Assembly: GCA_019359505.1 (NCBI GenBank)
Contig: JAHHHD010000009.1
Span: forward strand, 1-64,000
Origin: Drouetiella hepatica Uher 2000/2452
Lineage (GTDB): Bacteria > Cyanobacteriota > Cyanobacteriia > Elainellales > Elainellaceae
Direction: 5' to 3'
DNA: 64,000 nucleotides
The first letter of the stretch is position 1. Every line of letters begins with the position of its first letter. Below are positions 33,838-43,219 of the stretch, piece after piece. The notes below the pieces were generated by a model that searched no databases, was not told the origin of the DNA, and worked only from the letters and a program-made list of their open reading frames with translations. A program made the translations under genes and the position numbers.

Positions 33838-33876
33838 ACTAAGGGGCAAAGCTATTTTGTAGCTTTGCCCCTTAGT
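33838..33876. terminator. Terminator after the BI-1 gene
   Basis: ACTAAGGGGCAAAGCTA and TAGCTTTGCCCCTTAGT form perfect 17-base arms around TTTTG. It is a bidirectional stop for the plus-strand gene. Confidence 0.85.
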
Positions 33877-33936
33877 CGTATTCACCCAAAGCATTGAACA
33901 ATATTATTACAGCAATTTTCAATTGCATAAACCACA

Positions 33937-33983
33937 GTTATTTTTGTAGAAGCCGCGCTCCGCGAGGCTTCTACAAAAATAAC
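33937..33983. repeat. Long palindromic hairpin between convergent genes
   Basis: GTTATTTTTGTAGAAGCC and GGCTTCTACAAAAATAAC are perfect 18-base arms around GCGCTCCGCGA. It has the same design as the other intergenic palindromes and sits between the BI-1 gene and the convergent glycosyltransferase. Confidence 0.8.
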
Positions 33984-34028
33984 CCATACTTAATCAAGCG
34001 CAAACCGCTGTAAATGGGCGATCGCCCG

Positions 34029-35246
34029 CTAGGCTTGTAGAAATTGATTTGCTACCAGTGAAGCTGTTATCTTTTCTCGATAGCAGTCAGAGGAAATTTG
34101 ATAGTTAGATAACCACTTTTTGTTTTCAGGAGAATCATCCAGCCAGCGATCGAGAATATCTGCCCACTTCACAGGTAGCCTCAGCTTTTGCCAGGTTTCA
34201 TAGGAGCGAACTGAGAGACTGTAATAGAGGTCTGCATCCGTCACCAATTTTTCCACACAGCCCGCCAGCGCGGTTGAATTGCCCGCCGGGAAAATCATGG
34301 CGCTACTGCCATGGGTCAGGCTGTTTCTAAACATAGGATGGTCAGATGCAATAATGGGAGTCCGCGATCGCAAAGCGTGATGGATCACCAGAGGAAACCC
34401 TTCTGGATAGCTGTGTCGGCTGGGCACAATCACAAGATCCGCCTCTCGCATCAACGGTTCTACCTGTTGATTAGGGATAATTCCTAAAAACTCAACCTGA
34501 TTAGCAATACCCAATTGCTCTGCTTGCTGGAGGAACCTGCCAGTTGGATCTTTGCCAACAATTTGCAAGCGCGTATCCATGTTTTTAGCCTTTAGTTTGG
34601 CAACTGCGTCTAGGATATCGCCTACCCCTTTAGCAGGAAGCATTGAGCCGACATAAAGTAGGTTCCATAGATCTGTCTTTTTAAGAGATTTAGGGGAAAG
34701 AGATCCGGGATGCGTTTCCAGTAAAAAATCCCAAGGAATAATTTTTTTGGCATCTACTCCCAGGTTTTGTAGCACCAATGACGAAGTGATGCCATAGCTG
34801 CCTACCCACTCAATCTGCGGATTATTCAACAGTTTAACTAAGAAATAAATTTTGATTTTATTTCGCCAGCCTCGCGTCATAACAGATTCAGCAAACAAGG
34901 CGATCGTTCTAACTTTTTTTTGAATTGCCCACTCAAAAATTTCTTTCCTAGGAGTACGAACAATGAGATGCGTCGGCTGAAACTCTTCAATCAGTTGAAT
35001 AACCTTCTTAATATCAATTTTTTCACTAAATCCAGCGCCAATTGCCCGCACGCCGTTGGGCAATACCTCGCTGTAGGTTTCTGCTGTCATACAACAGAGA
35101 ACGCCAACTTCCTCAGCATAACCACTCAATTTGGCAACTGAATCAACAGAATGCTTTTGAGCGTAATAGGTCTCTTGCTGTCCAGCAGAAAAATGTTGAG
35201 CTGCCTGACGATAGTCACCAGAATACTGTACGACCAGTACACGCAT
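34029..35246 (-). CDS. Single-domain glycosyltransferase, paralogue of the fusion's second half
   Basis: The 405-aa GT4-type enzyme starts MRVLVVQYSGDYRQAAQHFS at the ATG 35246 (a TTG four codons earlier is rejected). Motifs NLLYVGSMLPAKGVGDILDA and SYPEGFPLVIHHALRSRTPI bind the donor. Nearly every motif, including AQKHSVDSVAKL and LRLPVKWADILDRWLDD, has a counterpart in residues 417-828 of the product of 6266-8752. The two genes are therefore duplicates, one fused to another glycosyltransferase. It faces a sugar aminotransferase gene across a 1-kb gap. Sugar and acceptor unknown. Confidence 0.87.
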   Translation of the reverse strand: MRVLVVQYSGDYRQAAQHFSAGQQETYYAQKHSVDSVAKLSGYAEEVGVLCCMTAETYSEVLPNGVRAIGAGFSEKIDIKKVIQLIEEFQPTHLIVRTPRKEIFEWAIQKKVRTIALFAESVMTRGWRNKIKIYFLVKLLNNPQIEWVGSYGITSSLVLQNLGVDAKKIIPWDFLLETHPGSLSPKSLKKTDLWNLLYVGSMLPAKGVGDILDAVAKLKAKNMDTRLQIVGKDPTGRFLQQAEQLGIANQVEFLGIIPNQQVEPLMREADLVIVPSRHSYPEGFPLVIHHALRSRTPIIASDHPMFRNSLTHGSSAMIFPAGNSTALAGCVEKLVTDADLYYSLSVRSYETWQKLRLPVKWADILDRWLDDSPENKKWLSNYQISSDCYREKITASLVANQFLQA

Positions 35247-35416
35247 TTTGTACCTCAACCTAATTTTTACGAGATGAATGCCCTTTACAAACTCAGTAGG
35301 AGAAGCTAGCAGTATCCTAAGCTTGATACCCTATGCAGCTCAGTTCCCTCATGCCTTCATTGTCCCCTTTTGAGAGAACAATAGTCTATGAGAAGCCTTA
35401 TGAGTACATTAGCCCA

Positions 35417-35599
35417 AGGGGATGTTTGAAAAGTCCAACTATGGGTAGCGAAACGTTTCAGATCTCCCTCAACCCCCGCGCTATCGCGCCGCTGCGCTAG
35501 AAAAAAGGGGGACTTTGAATTCATTTCTCCCTTTTTAAGGGGGCAGGGGGGATCAACAGGTGCTTAAAATCACAGCCGACCACTTTTCAAACATCCTCT
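35417..35599. repeat. MITE-like element with TTTGAAAAGT ends
   Basis: A 183-base stretch begins AGGGGATGTTTGAAAAGT and ends ACTTTTCAAACATCCTCT, 18-base terminal inverted repeats with one mismatch. The interior includes CCCCC/GGGGG-rich inverted segments (GATCTCCCTC... and ...GGGGGGATC) typical of non-coding cyanobacterial repeats. No coding capacity, no clear target-site duplication. Confidence 0.7.
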
Positions 35600-36266
35600 A
35601 AGATTGTTCTCAGCTAGGTCAATAAGCTACCAAAGATCAAGCAACTGCAACTTAAAAAGTTGCTAAAACATGTGTAACGTTCACGTAGTAGATATTTTTT
35701 GCTGTAAGCCGTCTGACAACCTGAGCGACCAGACTCTCCCCAGAACACCTTCGGCTAAGAGTACCCAGCTTGCCCAAACCACAAATATGCTGCGACCCGC
35801 TCAAATAGCAGTGTAAATGAGTAGACATTGTCTGAAGAGCAGGTCTGTCCGACTTTACACAAACCTTACACTTGAACGCACATTACCAAATTTCGACGAA
35901 GAGATCCTAGGGTCATTGCTAAACGGAGGAGCATGACCGTAGCCTAATAATCACTTGAGACGCGAAGCTAGGTCAGCGCATGAGTTCGTGTCTGCGCCGC
36001 TGTAAAAATGTGACTCAAGCTCGCTTGAGCTAACCTTTTCCTAACAACCTCAAATTAAATTCTAAGATTGGAGAAAGGATAAACCTAGGAAAGTACATAT
36101 AAGTCGCAGATTACAGGTCAACTGCTTTTACTATTTATAGCTATCCCATTATTCAACTATATAGGTTTTTCTTATTCAATATGTATCCTAAATCACAAAC
36201 TTAGAGAAATTAGCCAGGAATTTGTAGATGTTTTTCAGCTCTTGGCTGACGAATATCCATTGACGA
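35600..36266. other. 667-base gene-free stretch before the aminotransferase gene
   Basis: No open frame of family resemblance and no known RNA. It contains CTCAAGCTCGCTTGAG (36013-36028), a palindrome, and TTACAC repeated twice near 35858-35870. It likely carries the promoter and leader of the aminotransferase gene. Confidence 0.45.
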
Positions 36267-37586
36267 ATGTCCATCCCCGAAATGAGCATTCCCTGGCTAG
36301 CCCTTCAACTGAAATTTATGTCCATGCAAGGTTCTAGCTTTCTACGTAACTTTGGATCGCAAGCAAAAATGGTCTATCTCCCTCTAGAAAACTCAGCTAG
36401 CAGCAGATTTGTTGGACTTTCGATCGCCCAGCCTCATACGCTGGAGGAACCCGTGCAAAGCGTTCCTTTTAACAAAGCGCTGATTACAAATCGAGAATTG
36501 GAATGTATTGGCGAAGCGATCGCTAATGGTCATTTGATCGGGGATGGTGAATTCACGAAGCGCTGCCAAAAATGGCTAGAGCATCAGATTGGCTGTCAGA
36601 GTGCGCTGATTACCCACTCTTGTACAGCAGCGCTGGAGATGGCGGCAATCTTGGCGGACATTCAGCCCGGAGACGAGGTGATTCTGCCGTCTTACACCTT
36701 TGTCTCGACTGCAAATGCGTTTGTGTTGCGGGGGGCGGTTCCCGTGTTTGTGGACATTCGTCCCGATACGCTCAATCTTGACGAAACGAAGGTAGAGGCT
36801 GCGATTACGTCTAAAACCAAGGCGATCGCTCCGGTTCACTATGCGGGTGTCAGCTGTGAGATGGATACCCTGATGGCAATTGCCGATCGCCATAGCCTTT
36901 TGGTGATTGAAGACGCAGCTCAGGGAATCATGGCAACCTATAAAGGCAGACCCCTTGGCAGCACTGGACACCTAGCGGCTTTGAGCTTCCACCAAACCAA
37001 AAACATTGTCTCTGGGGAAGGTGGTGCGCTGTTAATTAATGATCCCAGTCTTCTAGAACGTGCAGAAATTATTCGAGAAAAAGGAACCAATCGGAGCAAA
37101 TTTTTCCGGGGCGAAGTCGATAAATATACCTGGGTTGATGTGGGTTCCTCCTATTTGCCCAGCGATCTAATTGCAGCTTTACTCTGGGCACAGTTGGAGC
37201 AGGCGGATCATATTCAGCAGCGTCGTCACGGCATCTGGCAATACTACGACAATGCCTTTGCCAATCTGGAGGCACAACAGATTGTCCAACGACCCAGCAC
37301 TCCGGGCGACTGCCAGCAAAATGCTCACATGTATTATCTGCTGCTAAAAGATTTGAAAACCCGCACTGCCGTCCTCGCAAAACTCAAATCAAGAGGGGTG
37401 CAGGCAGCGTTCCATTACGTACCGCTCCATAGCTCTCCTGCGGGAGAGAAGTATGGTCGTGTTTCTGGTGATATGGCGGTGACAGATGACTTGAGCGATC
37501 GCCTCTTGCGGCTGCCCATGGGTGGTGGCATGACGTTGAGAGAGGCAGAGTATGTTGTCTCTGTGGTTCTGGAAGTTTTGACATGA
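36267..37586 (+). CDS. DegT/DnrJ/EryC1-family sugar aminotransferase (WecE-like)
   Basis: The 439-aa PLP enzyme transfers an amino group to a nucleotide-linked 4-keto (or 3-keto) sugar, forming amino sugars for surface glycans. The PLP Lys is in ALSFHQTKNIVSGEGGALLI; SYTFVSTANAFVLRGAVPVF and VIEDAAQGIMATYKGRPLGS hold the phosphate and ring contacts. VDVGSSYLPSDLIAALLW and GVQAAFHYVPLHSSP are typical of dTDP-4-amino-4,6-dideoxygalactose transaminases. The first ~70 residues are poorly conserved-looking; a later Met (36318 or 36369) may be the true start. It converges with the zinc dehydrogenase gene. Confidence 0.9.
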   Translation: MSIPEMSIPWLALQLKFMSMQGSSFLRNFGSQAKMVYLPLENSASSRFVGLSIAQPHTLEEPVQSVPFNKALITNRELECIGEAIANGHLIGDGEFTKRCQKWLEHQIGCQSALITHSCTAALEMAAILADIQPGDEVILPSYTFVSTANAFVLRGAVPVFVDIRPDTLNLDETKVEAAITSKTKAIAPVHYAGVSCEMDTLMAIADRHSLLVIEDAAQGIMATYKGRPLGSTGHLAALSFHQTKNIVSGEGGALLINDPSLLERAEIIREKGTNRSKFFRGEVDKYTWVDVGSSYLPSDLIAALLWAQLEQADHIQQRRHGIWQYYDNAFANLEAQQIVQRPSTPGDCQQNAHMYYLLLKDLKTRTAVLAKLKSRGVQAAFHYVPLHSSPAGEKYGRVSGDMAVTDDLSDRLLRLPMGGGMTLREAEYVVSVVLEVLT

Positions 37587-37600
37587 ACCAGCCTCAAGCC

Positions 37601-38635
37601 TCATCGGATGCCAGGTTCCATTGCCACCTTGATCACCTTGCGACTCTTCATATCTTGAAATACCTGCTCCAACTGTTTCAACGGCTGATGGTCGCTAATC
37701 AGCAGCTCAAACGGTAAAGCTCGACTTGCCAGTAAATTCAGCGCTTCACGCACATACTGCGGCGTACTGTGGAATACCCCCTTCAGGGTTAGTTCGCTGT
37801 AGTGCAACTGCTCGGTGCTAACGGTGATCGTCGTATCTCTGGGGCAGCCGCCAAACAAATTAACGGTGGCTCCAGGACGGGCGGACGCGATCGCCGTTTC
37901 CCAGACCGCAGGTGATCCGGTTGCCTCCACAACTACATCTGCACCCCAGCCCTGCGTGAGAGACTTCACGGTAGTTGGGATGTCTGTCACTTGATGGTGG
38001 TTAAAGGTACGCGCTACCCCAAAGGCTTCGCCGACCTGCAATCTTGCCGAGCTGCCGCCGAACAAAAACACCTCTGCGCCCTGCTGCACCAAAGCTCCAG
38101 CAAACATCAGCCCGATTGCCCCATCCCCCAATAGCGCCACGCGATCGCCTGGTTTGACATTTGACCTTGCTGCTCCATGCAGCACACAGGCTAGTGGCTC
38201 GGTCATAGCAGCGATCGCGTCGGGCAGATCGTCAGGGATCGGCAGCAGATTGCGTTGAACGATCGGTGCAGGAACTTTGAGATATTCGGCAAAGGTGCCG
38301 TTATTAAAGCTGAGATCGGTGCAAAGCGAATACTCCTGTTTCTGGCAAAAAAAACAGGTCATGCAAGGGGCAGAATTATTGGCAACAACGCGATCGCCGA
38401 TCTGCCAACCTATTACATCTGAGCCGATCGCCACAATCCGTCCGGCAGCTTCATGTCCAAACAGGGTAGGCAGCTTCAGCATCTTGGCATGTCCCCCTCG
38501 CCGCCACACTTTCAAGTCAGTGCCGCAGGTTGTCGCCACACTCACCTGAATCACCACTTCTCCCTCGCTAGGAGATGGCTCAGCCAAGTTTTCTAAGCGC
38601 AGATCTTCTTGACCGTAGAGGAGAGCAGCTAGCAT
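37601..38635 (-). CDS. Zinc-dependent medium-chain dehydrogenase
   Basis: The 344-aa protein of the alcohol dehydrogenase/threonine dehydrogenase group has the catalytic zinc Cys in TTCGTDLKVW, GHEAAGRIVAIG with the second ligand His-Glu, the four-Cys structural zinc loop (APCMTCFFCQKQEYSLC) and the NAD(P) Rossmann segment VALLGDGAIGLMFAGALVQQ. Such enzymes oxidise polyols, sugar alcohols or threonine. Exact substrate cannot be read off. It ends 15 bases from the stop of the sugar aminotransferase, tail to tail, which hints at but does not prove a shared sugar pathway. Confidence 0.88.
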   Translation of the reverse strand: MLAALLYGQEDLRLENLAEPSPSEGEVVIQVSVATTCGTDLKVWRRGGHAKMLKLPTLFGHEAAGRIVAIGSDVIGWQIGDRVVANNSAPCMTCFFCQKQEYSLCTDLSFNNGTFAEYLKVPAPIVQRNLLPIPDDLPDAIAAMTEPLACVLHGAARSNVKPGDRVALLGDGAIGLMFAGALVQQGAEVFLFGGSSARLQVGEAFGVARTFNHHQVTDIPTTVKSLTQGWGADVVVEATGSPAVWETAIASARPGATVNLFGGCPRDTTITVSTEQLHYSELTLKGVFHSTPQYVREALNLLASRALPFELLISDHQPLKQLEQVFQDMKSRKVIKVAMEPGIR

Positions 38636-38880
38636 GGATAGGAGTTTCTATAAAATTCTGTACTCCCTGATTTTACGGGTACATTTACCTTCGAGCGGCG
38701 ATCGCCTACTCAATGATTGAAAACGTTATTGAACGCGGCGAGAAAAAGATGTTTAGGTACATCTACGCGGCGATCGTCAGCTTCGCTAGAAACTATCATC
38801 CCCAAAACAAAGCCATGGCGGCACCATGCCCCAGAACATTGATTTATCGACGATTTATAGCCGTAAGTATCCGGCTTAGG

Positions 38881-38917
38881 GCATTTTTGAGGGTGCGCAG
38901 AACACCCTCAAAAATGT
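38881..38917. terminator. Palindromic hairpin after the deoxyhypusine-synthase-like gene
   Basis: GCATTTTTGAGGGTG and CACCCTCAAAAATGT, near-perfect 15-base arms (one G-T mismatch at the outer end) around CGCAGAA, lie 54 bases past the minus-strand stop. It has the T-tract/GC-clamp design and can end transcription on both strands. Confidence 0.7.
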
Positions 38918-38970
38918 CGCCGTCCTCACTGCTGCGCATAAGCTACAGCGTGAGTGGAGTCGGCTATTTT

Positions 38971-40212
38971 CTAATGTCCATTGCGGATATGTCCATTGCG
39001 GATATGTCCATTGCGAATAGGGGTACCACAAGGATAGGTGGCAACAGGTTCTCGCTTTGGCTCTCGCATAGGCTGTTCGGTGATTTTGACAACGGTAGCC
39101 GCCTGATCGGGCTGTAGCGCTTTTGCCGCCAGATAATCCAAACGCAGCCGCTCTAGCAGTTCTTCTCGACGATCGTATAACCGCTTCAGCTCACGAGCAG
39201 GACATTGGTTAATCACATATGCCGTCAAAATCGGTAGGGCGATCGTGCTGTCGGTATAGCAGACAATCGTGCTGGGCAGCTCTTCTGGATCGACTTTGCC
39301 CCAGCTTACGGCTTCTGAAGGAGTTGCCCCAGAGAGTCCGCCTGTGTCAGGACGCGCGTCTGTCACTTGAATGAAATAGTCGTGCCCCCGCTCTTCCAGA
39401 CCCAACACCTCATGAATCTGCGGCTGGGTTTGCAGCAGGAAATTCTTGGGGCTACCCCCCCCAATGATCAGAGCCGCACTCTTGCCTTCTACGCCATCAG
39501 CGTTTACATCTCTTGCCGCATAGGCGATCGCCGCCGTCTCATTAACATCAATAGAGGGATCGATTACCAGCTTGGAGCCTTCCAGCGCCAGAGCCGCGAC
39601 GTTCATGCCGATCGAGCTATCTCCTGGAGAAGAGGTGTAGATGGGTACGCCACACTCATAGGCGGTAGACAGCAAAGAAGGGTTCTTGACTCCTAACTGT
39701 TTCTCGACTTCATGCACATACTTACCTAGCAGATGATGAAACTCAGCCGTACCCATGCGTTTCTGAAACGGCTCGGCACGCAGCAACTCTCGGATGAATG
39801 CATCGGTTTCCAGCAGCACATCATAGCCAAACACAATGTCGTAGATGCGAATTCGTCCTTCCTGGCGCAGCTTCACGTCATCTACAAAGGGATTGCTAGA
39901 GTACAAGTCTAGACCCAACCCGTAGTGCATATCGTGATAAAGATTGGCACCTGTGCTGATGATCCAATCCACGAAGCCGTGGCGCATCAAAGGAGCCAGT
40001 ACCGATACCCCAAATCCAGCGGGAGTCATGGCTCCTGACAGGCTCATGCCGACCGTAACGCCGTCGCGCATAACTTCTTGGGTGAGCAGATGACAGATTT
40101 CTCGCAGACGTGCCGAATTGTAGGCTGTAAAGTATCCGTCGATTAGATCAACGACGCTGATTTCGGCAGGCATGGGGGCGGGTGCAATTTTGCGGCTGAG
40201 CAATTTAGACAT
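38971..40212 (-). CDS. Deoxyhypusine synthase-family protein with His-containing repeat tail
   Basis: The 413-aa protein starts [20 protein letters not shown] (40212); an upstream in-frame start is rejected. The family core is clear: [60 protein letters not shown] with the catalytic-type Lys (residue 256), and [16 protein letters not shown]. In eukaryotes this enzyme transfers the aminobutyl group of spermidine to eIF5A. Bacteria lack eIF5A, and bacterial members are known or suspected to act on polyamines (for example homospermidine). The C terminus ends in three IRNGH copies. Not in an obvious operon. Confidence 0.88.
   Translation of the reverse strand: MSKLLSRKIAPAPMPAEISVVDLIDGYFTAYNSARLREICHLLTQEVMRDGVTVGMSLSGAMTPAGFGVSVLAPLMRHGFVDWIISTGANLYHDMHYGLGLDLYSSNPFVDDVKLRQEGRIRIYDIVFGYDVLLETDAFIRELLRAEPFQKRMGTAEFHHLLGKYVHEVEKQLGVKNPSLLSTAYECGVPIYTSSPGDSSIGMNVAALALEGSKLVIDPSIDVNETAAIAYAARDVNADGVEGKSAALIIGGGSPKNFLLQTQPQIHEVLGLEERGHDYFIQVTDARPDTGGLSGATPSEAVSWGKVDPEELPSTIVCYTDSTIALPILTAYVINQCPARELKRLYDRREELLERLRLDYLAAKALQPDQAATVVKITEQPMREPKREPVATYPCGTPIRNGHIRNGHIRNGH
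38974..39018 (-). repeat. Three 15-base repeats at the 3' end of the deoxyhypusine-synthase-like gene
   Basis: The unit ATGTCCATTGCGGAT occurs at 38974-38988, 38989-39003 and, with one change, 39004-39018. On the minus strand it encodes IRNGH three times, just before the stop. Confidence 0.85.
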
Positions 40213-40887
40213 GATGAATCTCCAAAAAGATTGAAATGCATGAAAGCAACTGAGTAAGGACGGGAATCGGCAAACTGGGCAATGCTTGGGCAATGCTAAA
40301 TGAAGGCAAACAGTTGCCAACGGTTGAATTGAGAGGGCTTGTGTGAATCGCGATCGCCAGAAAACAGCTGTGACAGCCTTATCCAGGCATATCTGCACTT
40401 TCAAGCACATCTGCGCTTTTAATCACATCTGCCCAATACTCAACTCAGAGTGGGCACTGCATGACAGCCCGATTCCGCTTAGCGTGAGCTATTGAATTAG
40501 CAAAACTTTTTGCAAAGTATCTGATCGACCGAGTTTGCCAGGATGCTAAAGATAGAATATCTAGCCGTATTCAGGGAGCAATCTTTAGCAGAGTGGACGA
40601 ACCACTCGCAAACCTTAATTACAGATCGATCAGCTTATACTGGGTCCTTCACAGCGGTCTACCCAAGACAGCGCTGGGTCGGTCATCCGCCTACGCTGTA
40701 GCTTTGTCTCTAGATACCAAAGAGGCATCCAGGGAAAAGCAATTGAGGGAAAGTGTTTCAACGCACTGCAACCTTTTGCAACATGTACTTCTGTAGTGTA
40801 CCACTTGAGTTCCCAATTGCCTCAGGGGGATTACCGAATCTGAAGCGACTGGCTAAAGAAACTATAAAGTACGGCAAAGTACGGCCT
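40213..40887. other. Gene-poor stretch between two minus-strand genes
   Basis: No family-like open frame is seen. It includes the CACATCTGC-type short repeats around 40390-40430 and the promoter region of the deoxyhypusine-synthase-like gene. Nothing else is recognised. Confidence 0.45.
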
Positions 40888-41820
40888 CTAGATTCGATCG
40901 CCTGCGCGCGCAATGGGAGCCCTCTTGCCCAGAAAAACCAGCGCAACTACTACCAGCGCAGTCATAACAGCTAGCACTGTAATGCGCTCTCGCAGAAACA
41001 ATGCCGAAGCAAAAAGGGTCAGAAAGGGCTGTAAAAGCTGCATTTGGCTGACACGGGCAACTCCTCCGATCGCCAGCCCGTGATACCAGGCAAAAAAACC
41101 TAGGAACATGCTAAACAAACTGACGTAGCCGAACCCTAGCCATGCTGACCAAGAGGCATGCAAACCCTGCTGAGCCACGACGATTGCCACGGGCACTGCC
41201 AAAACTGGGGCAGACAAAACGAGCGCCCAGCAAATCACCTGCCATCCTCCCAATTCCCGCGAGAGCCGTCCCCCTTCAGCGTACCCAAGTGCGGCTGCCG
41301 CTACTGCTCCCAGTAGAGCAAGATCGGCAATCTGAATCACGCCGCCCCCAGTCACCACCGTGAAGCCCACAACAATGGCACTCCCTAAGCTGCTGCATAG
41401 CCAAAATGCCGCTGAAGGACGATCGCCCGCTCTAAATGCGCCTGCTAGCGCCGTGGCTAAGGGTAGAATACCCAAAACGATCGCTCCGTGGGATGCGGGT
41501 AACGATTGCATTGCCCAAGCAGAAAGTACGGGAAATCCGACAATTACCCCGGCCACAACTATGAATAAATTAGGCAGATGTCGCTGAGCAGGCAGAGGCT
41601 GCCGCGTGATTTTCAAGAGCAATGCCGCCAGAACAGAGGCAACGATCGCCCGCCCTAATCCCACAAAAGTCGAGTCTAGATCGGCTACAGCCAGACGCGT
41701 TGCTGGAAGGCTGAGGCTAAAAGTGAGGACACCCAAGAAACCGTAGGCGAGTCCCAAGGTTTCGAGGTCAATGTCTTTAGGAGCCGGATGAGCCAATGGA
41801 TCGCCAGGTTTGATGCTCAT
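40888..41820 (-). CDS. EamA/DMT-family small-molecule transporter
   Basis: The 310-aa inner-membrane protein has ten helices in two EamA halves: LGLAYGFLGVLTFSLSLPAT opens the first and LALLGAVAAAALGYAEGGRL the second. The final QMQLLQPFLTLFASALFLRE segment is typical of drug/metabolite exporters. Substrates of the family include amino acids and metabolites. Its ATG overlaps the stop of the upstream flavin-binding gene by one base (TAATG), so the two are translationally coupled. It belongs to a three-gene minus-strand set under probable MocR control. Confidence 0.9.
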   Translation of the reverse strand: MSIKPGDPLAHPAPKDIDLETLGLAYGFLGVLTFSLSLPATRLAVADLDSTFVGLGRAIVASVLAALLLKITRQPLPAQRHLPNLFIVVAGVIVGFPVLSAWAMQSLPASHGAIVLGILPLATALAGAFRAGDRPSAAFWLCSSLGSAIVVGFTVVTGGGVIQIADLALLGAVAAAALGYAEGGRLSRELGGWQVICWALVLSAPVLAVPVAIVVAQQGLHASWSAWLGFGYVSLFSMFLGFFAWYHGLAIGGVARVSQMQLLQPFLTLFASALFLRERITVLAVMTALVVVALVFLGKRAPIARAGDRI

Positions 41821-42533
41821 TAATGAAGCTCTGTAGGGTGGCTGCGGGTGTAATTTTGCACATAGGCGGGTAGCTCAATTCCGGGGGACAAGCGAGGGTC
41901 AGGCACAGGCGCGATCGCCGTTAATCGCAGCGGCAGCTCTCCTGCCCAGATGGGTAAAGCATAATCAGCTTCATCATCTACGGGCGCTCCAGTTCGCATT
42001 TTGGCGGAAGCTTCTGTCAAGGGCAAGGACAGCACCAGCGTTCCGGCTACCTCCTGATGCGTGGGCAGACGCACGGTTGACCAGCTCCCCGGAATCACAT
42101 GCTCGGTGAACGCTTTGAGTGCCTGTAGTTTTTCTTCGGCATCTTGTACAAGGGTTGCCGCGCCAAAAATGACCACAGAGCGGTAGTTCATAGAATGATG
42201 AAACGCCGATCGCGCCAGCACCAGTCCGTCTAGCAAGGTGACCGTAACACAGACCTCAACTGATTCTTTGAGGGTTCGCAGCATCCGGCTTGCCGGAGAG
42301 CCGTGGATATAGAGGCGATCGCCTACTCTGCCATATGCGGTCGGAATCACAAACGGCTGAGCTTCCACGACAAATCCTACATGGCAGACCAAGCCTTCAT
42401 CCAAGATTTGGTGAATGGTCTGGCGATCGTACTCACCCCGCTGCGGCAGACGTTTGATCTGACTGCGTTGAGTCGGCAAAGAATTAGGTTCCGTTTCAGC
42501 CTCTAATGAACTCATGGTGCTTATCCCTGTCAA
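41820..42533 (-). CDS. Pyridoxamine 5'-phosphate oxidase-family flavin-binding protein
   Basis: The 237-aa protein has the split-barrel FMN fold: RGEYDRQTIHQILDEGLVCH, VGFVVEAQPFVIPTAYGRVG, RLYIHGSPASRMLRTLKESV and SAFHHSMNYRSVVIFGAATL are the motifs of NimA/PNPOx-like enzymes. Such proteins often reduce nitro or other groups, or handle flavin cofactors. No catalytic PLP-oxidase signature is certain. It is coupled to the EamA transporter by a one-base overlap. Met6 is an alternative start. The neighbouring MocR-type regulator, a PLP-sensing family, makes a vitamin B6 link worth testing. Confidence 0.9.
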   Translation of the reverse strand: MTGISTMSSLEAETEPNSLPTQRSQIKRLPQRGEYDRQTIHQILDEGLVCHVGFVVEAQPFVIPTAYGRVGDRLYIHGSPASRMLRTLKESVEVCVTVTLLDGLVLARSAFHHSMNYRSVVIFGAATLVQDAEEKLQALKAFTEHVIPGSWSTVRLPTHQEVAGTLVLSLPLTEASAKMRTGAPVDDEADYALPIWAGELPLRLTAIAPVPDPRLSPGIELPAYVQNYTRSHPTELH

Positions 42534-42608
42534 ATGACTTTAAAAAACAGATCGATCGAGAAAAATTAGGGTTGACACTAGCTAACCAGGGGGTCGATCA
42601 GTAGCCAA

Positions 42609-43088
42609 TCAGCGCAAATCAAGCCGCATCACATTCCCTTCGACAAATCCCAACTGGGTATAGAGAGGTTTGCCAAATGGAGAAGCATTGAGTACGGCAT
42701 GGGTACAGCCGATCGCCTTGAGGTGAGCGATCGCGTATTTTGTTAATTGCGTGGCAATCCCTTGGCGGCGAAAAGTAGGTTCTACATAAACTCCCCAAAT
42801 GTATCCATCACAGCGCTCGCTTGCGGTCAAGATTTGAGGATACAGTCCGGCAAATCGCTGGCATCCGACTGATCCCACCAAGCGATCGCCCGACTGCGCC
42901 ACAAAGGCCTGATAGTCTAGTTTCCGACGCGCTTGCTGAGTAAACTGCAATACAGTTTCTTGCCAATGGGCGATGATTGCGTCAGGGGCAACGTGATTAT
43001 CAAGCCACATTTGATAGAAATGTTCAGCAATGAGCGCATCTTCTTGGAGTGTTGCAGCCCTGACCTGAACGGCTTGCTGGATTGGCAT
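42609..43088 (-). CDS. GNAT-family N-acetyltransferase
   Basis: The 159-aa protein has the acetyl-CoA motif YVEPTFRRQGIATQLTKYAI (residues 100-120), with the RRQGIA Q/RxxGxG/A loop, preceded by the strand GYIWGVYV and followed by HLKAIGCTHAVLNASPFGKP. The fold and length are standard for single-domain GNATs. The acceptor (amine, amino acid, antibiotic) cannot be told. It lies 75 bases before the flavin-binding gene on the same strand and is divergent from the MocR-type regulator. Confidence 0.9.
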   Translation of the reverse strand: MPIQQAVQVRAATLQEDALIAEHFYQMWLDNHVAPDAIIAHWQETVLQFTQQARRKLDYQAFVAQSGDRLVGSVGCQRFAGLYPQILTASERCDGYIWGVYVEPTFRRQGIATQLTKYAIAHLKAIGCTHAVLNASPFGKPLYTQLGFVEGNVMRLDLR

Positions 43089-43129
43089 ATCTGAATGCTG
43101 AAATTTTGCTAGGGTTAGCTTAATTGGTT

Positions 43130-43178
43130 AAGTGGACTCCCACAATAGCCAATTTAGTGCTTTAAGATAAGTCCACTT
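43130..43178. promoter_or_regulatory. Inverted-repeat operator for the MocR-type regulator
   Basis: AAGTGGACT (43130-43138) and AGTCCACTT (43170-43178) are perfect 9-base inverted repeats with 40 bases centre to centre, in the 131-base gap between the GNAT gene and the divergent MocR-type gene. Spaced short half-sites of this kind are bound by MocR/PdxR proteins. Confidence 0.65.
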
Positions 43179-43219
43179 TGAGGTTAAGACGCAGGGGTAA
43201 GTCGTAAAATCGCCAGCCT

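Noticed and set aside
35850-35885. Pho-box-like CTTTACAC-AAA-CCTTACAC repeats
   Set aside because: Only two imperfect units and no phosphate gene nearby; too weak to call a PhoB site.
38713-39117. Plus-strand open frame of 134 codons
   Set aside because: It lies mostly opposite the 3' end of the deoxyhypusine-synthase-like gene and an intergenic hairpin, and its sequence shows only repeat-derived residues ([11 protein letters not shown]).
40593-40796. Plus-strand 67-codon frame in the gap before the EamA gene
   Set aside because: No ribosome binding site, no conserved-looking segment and composition like non-coding DNA.
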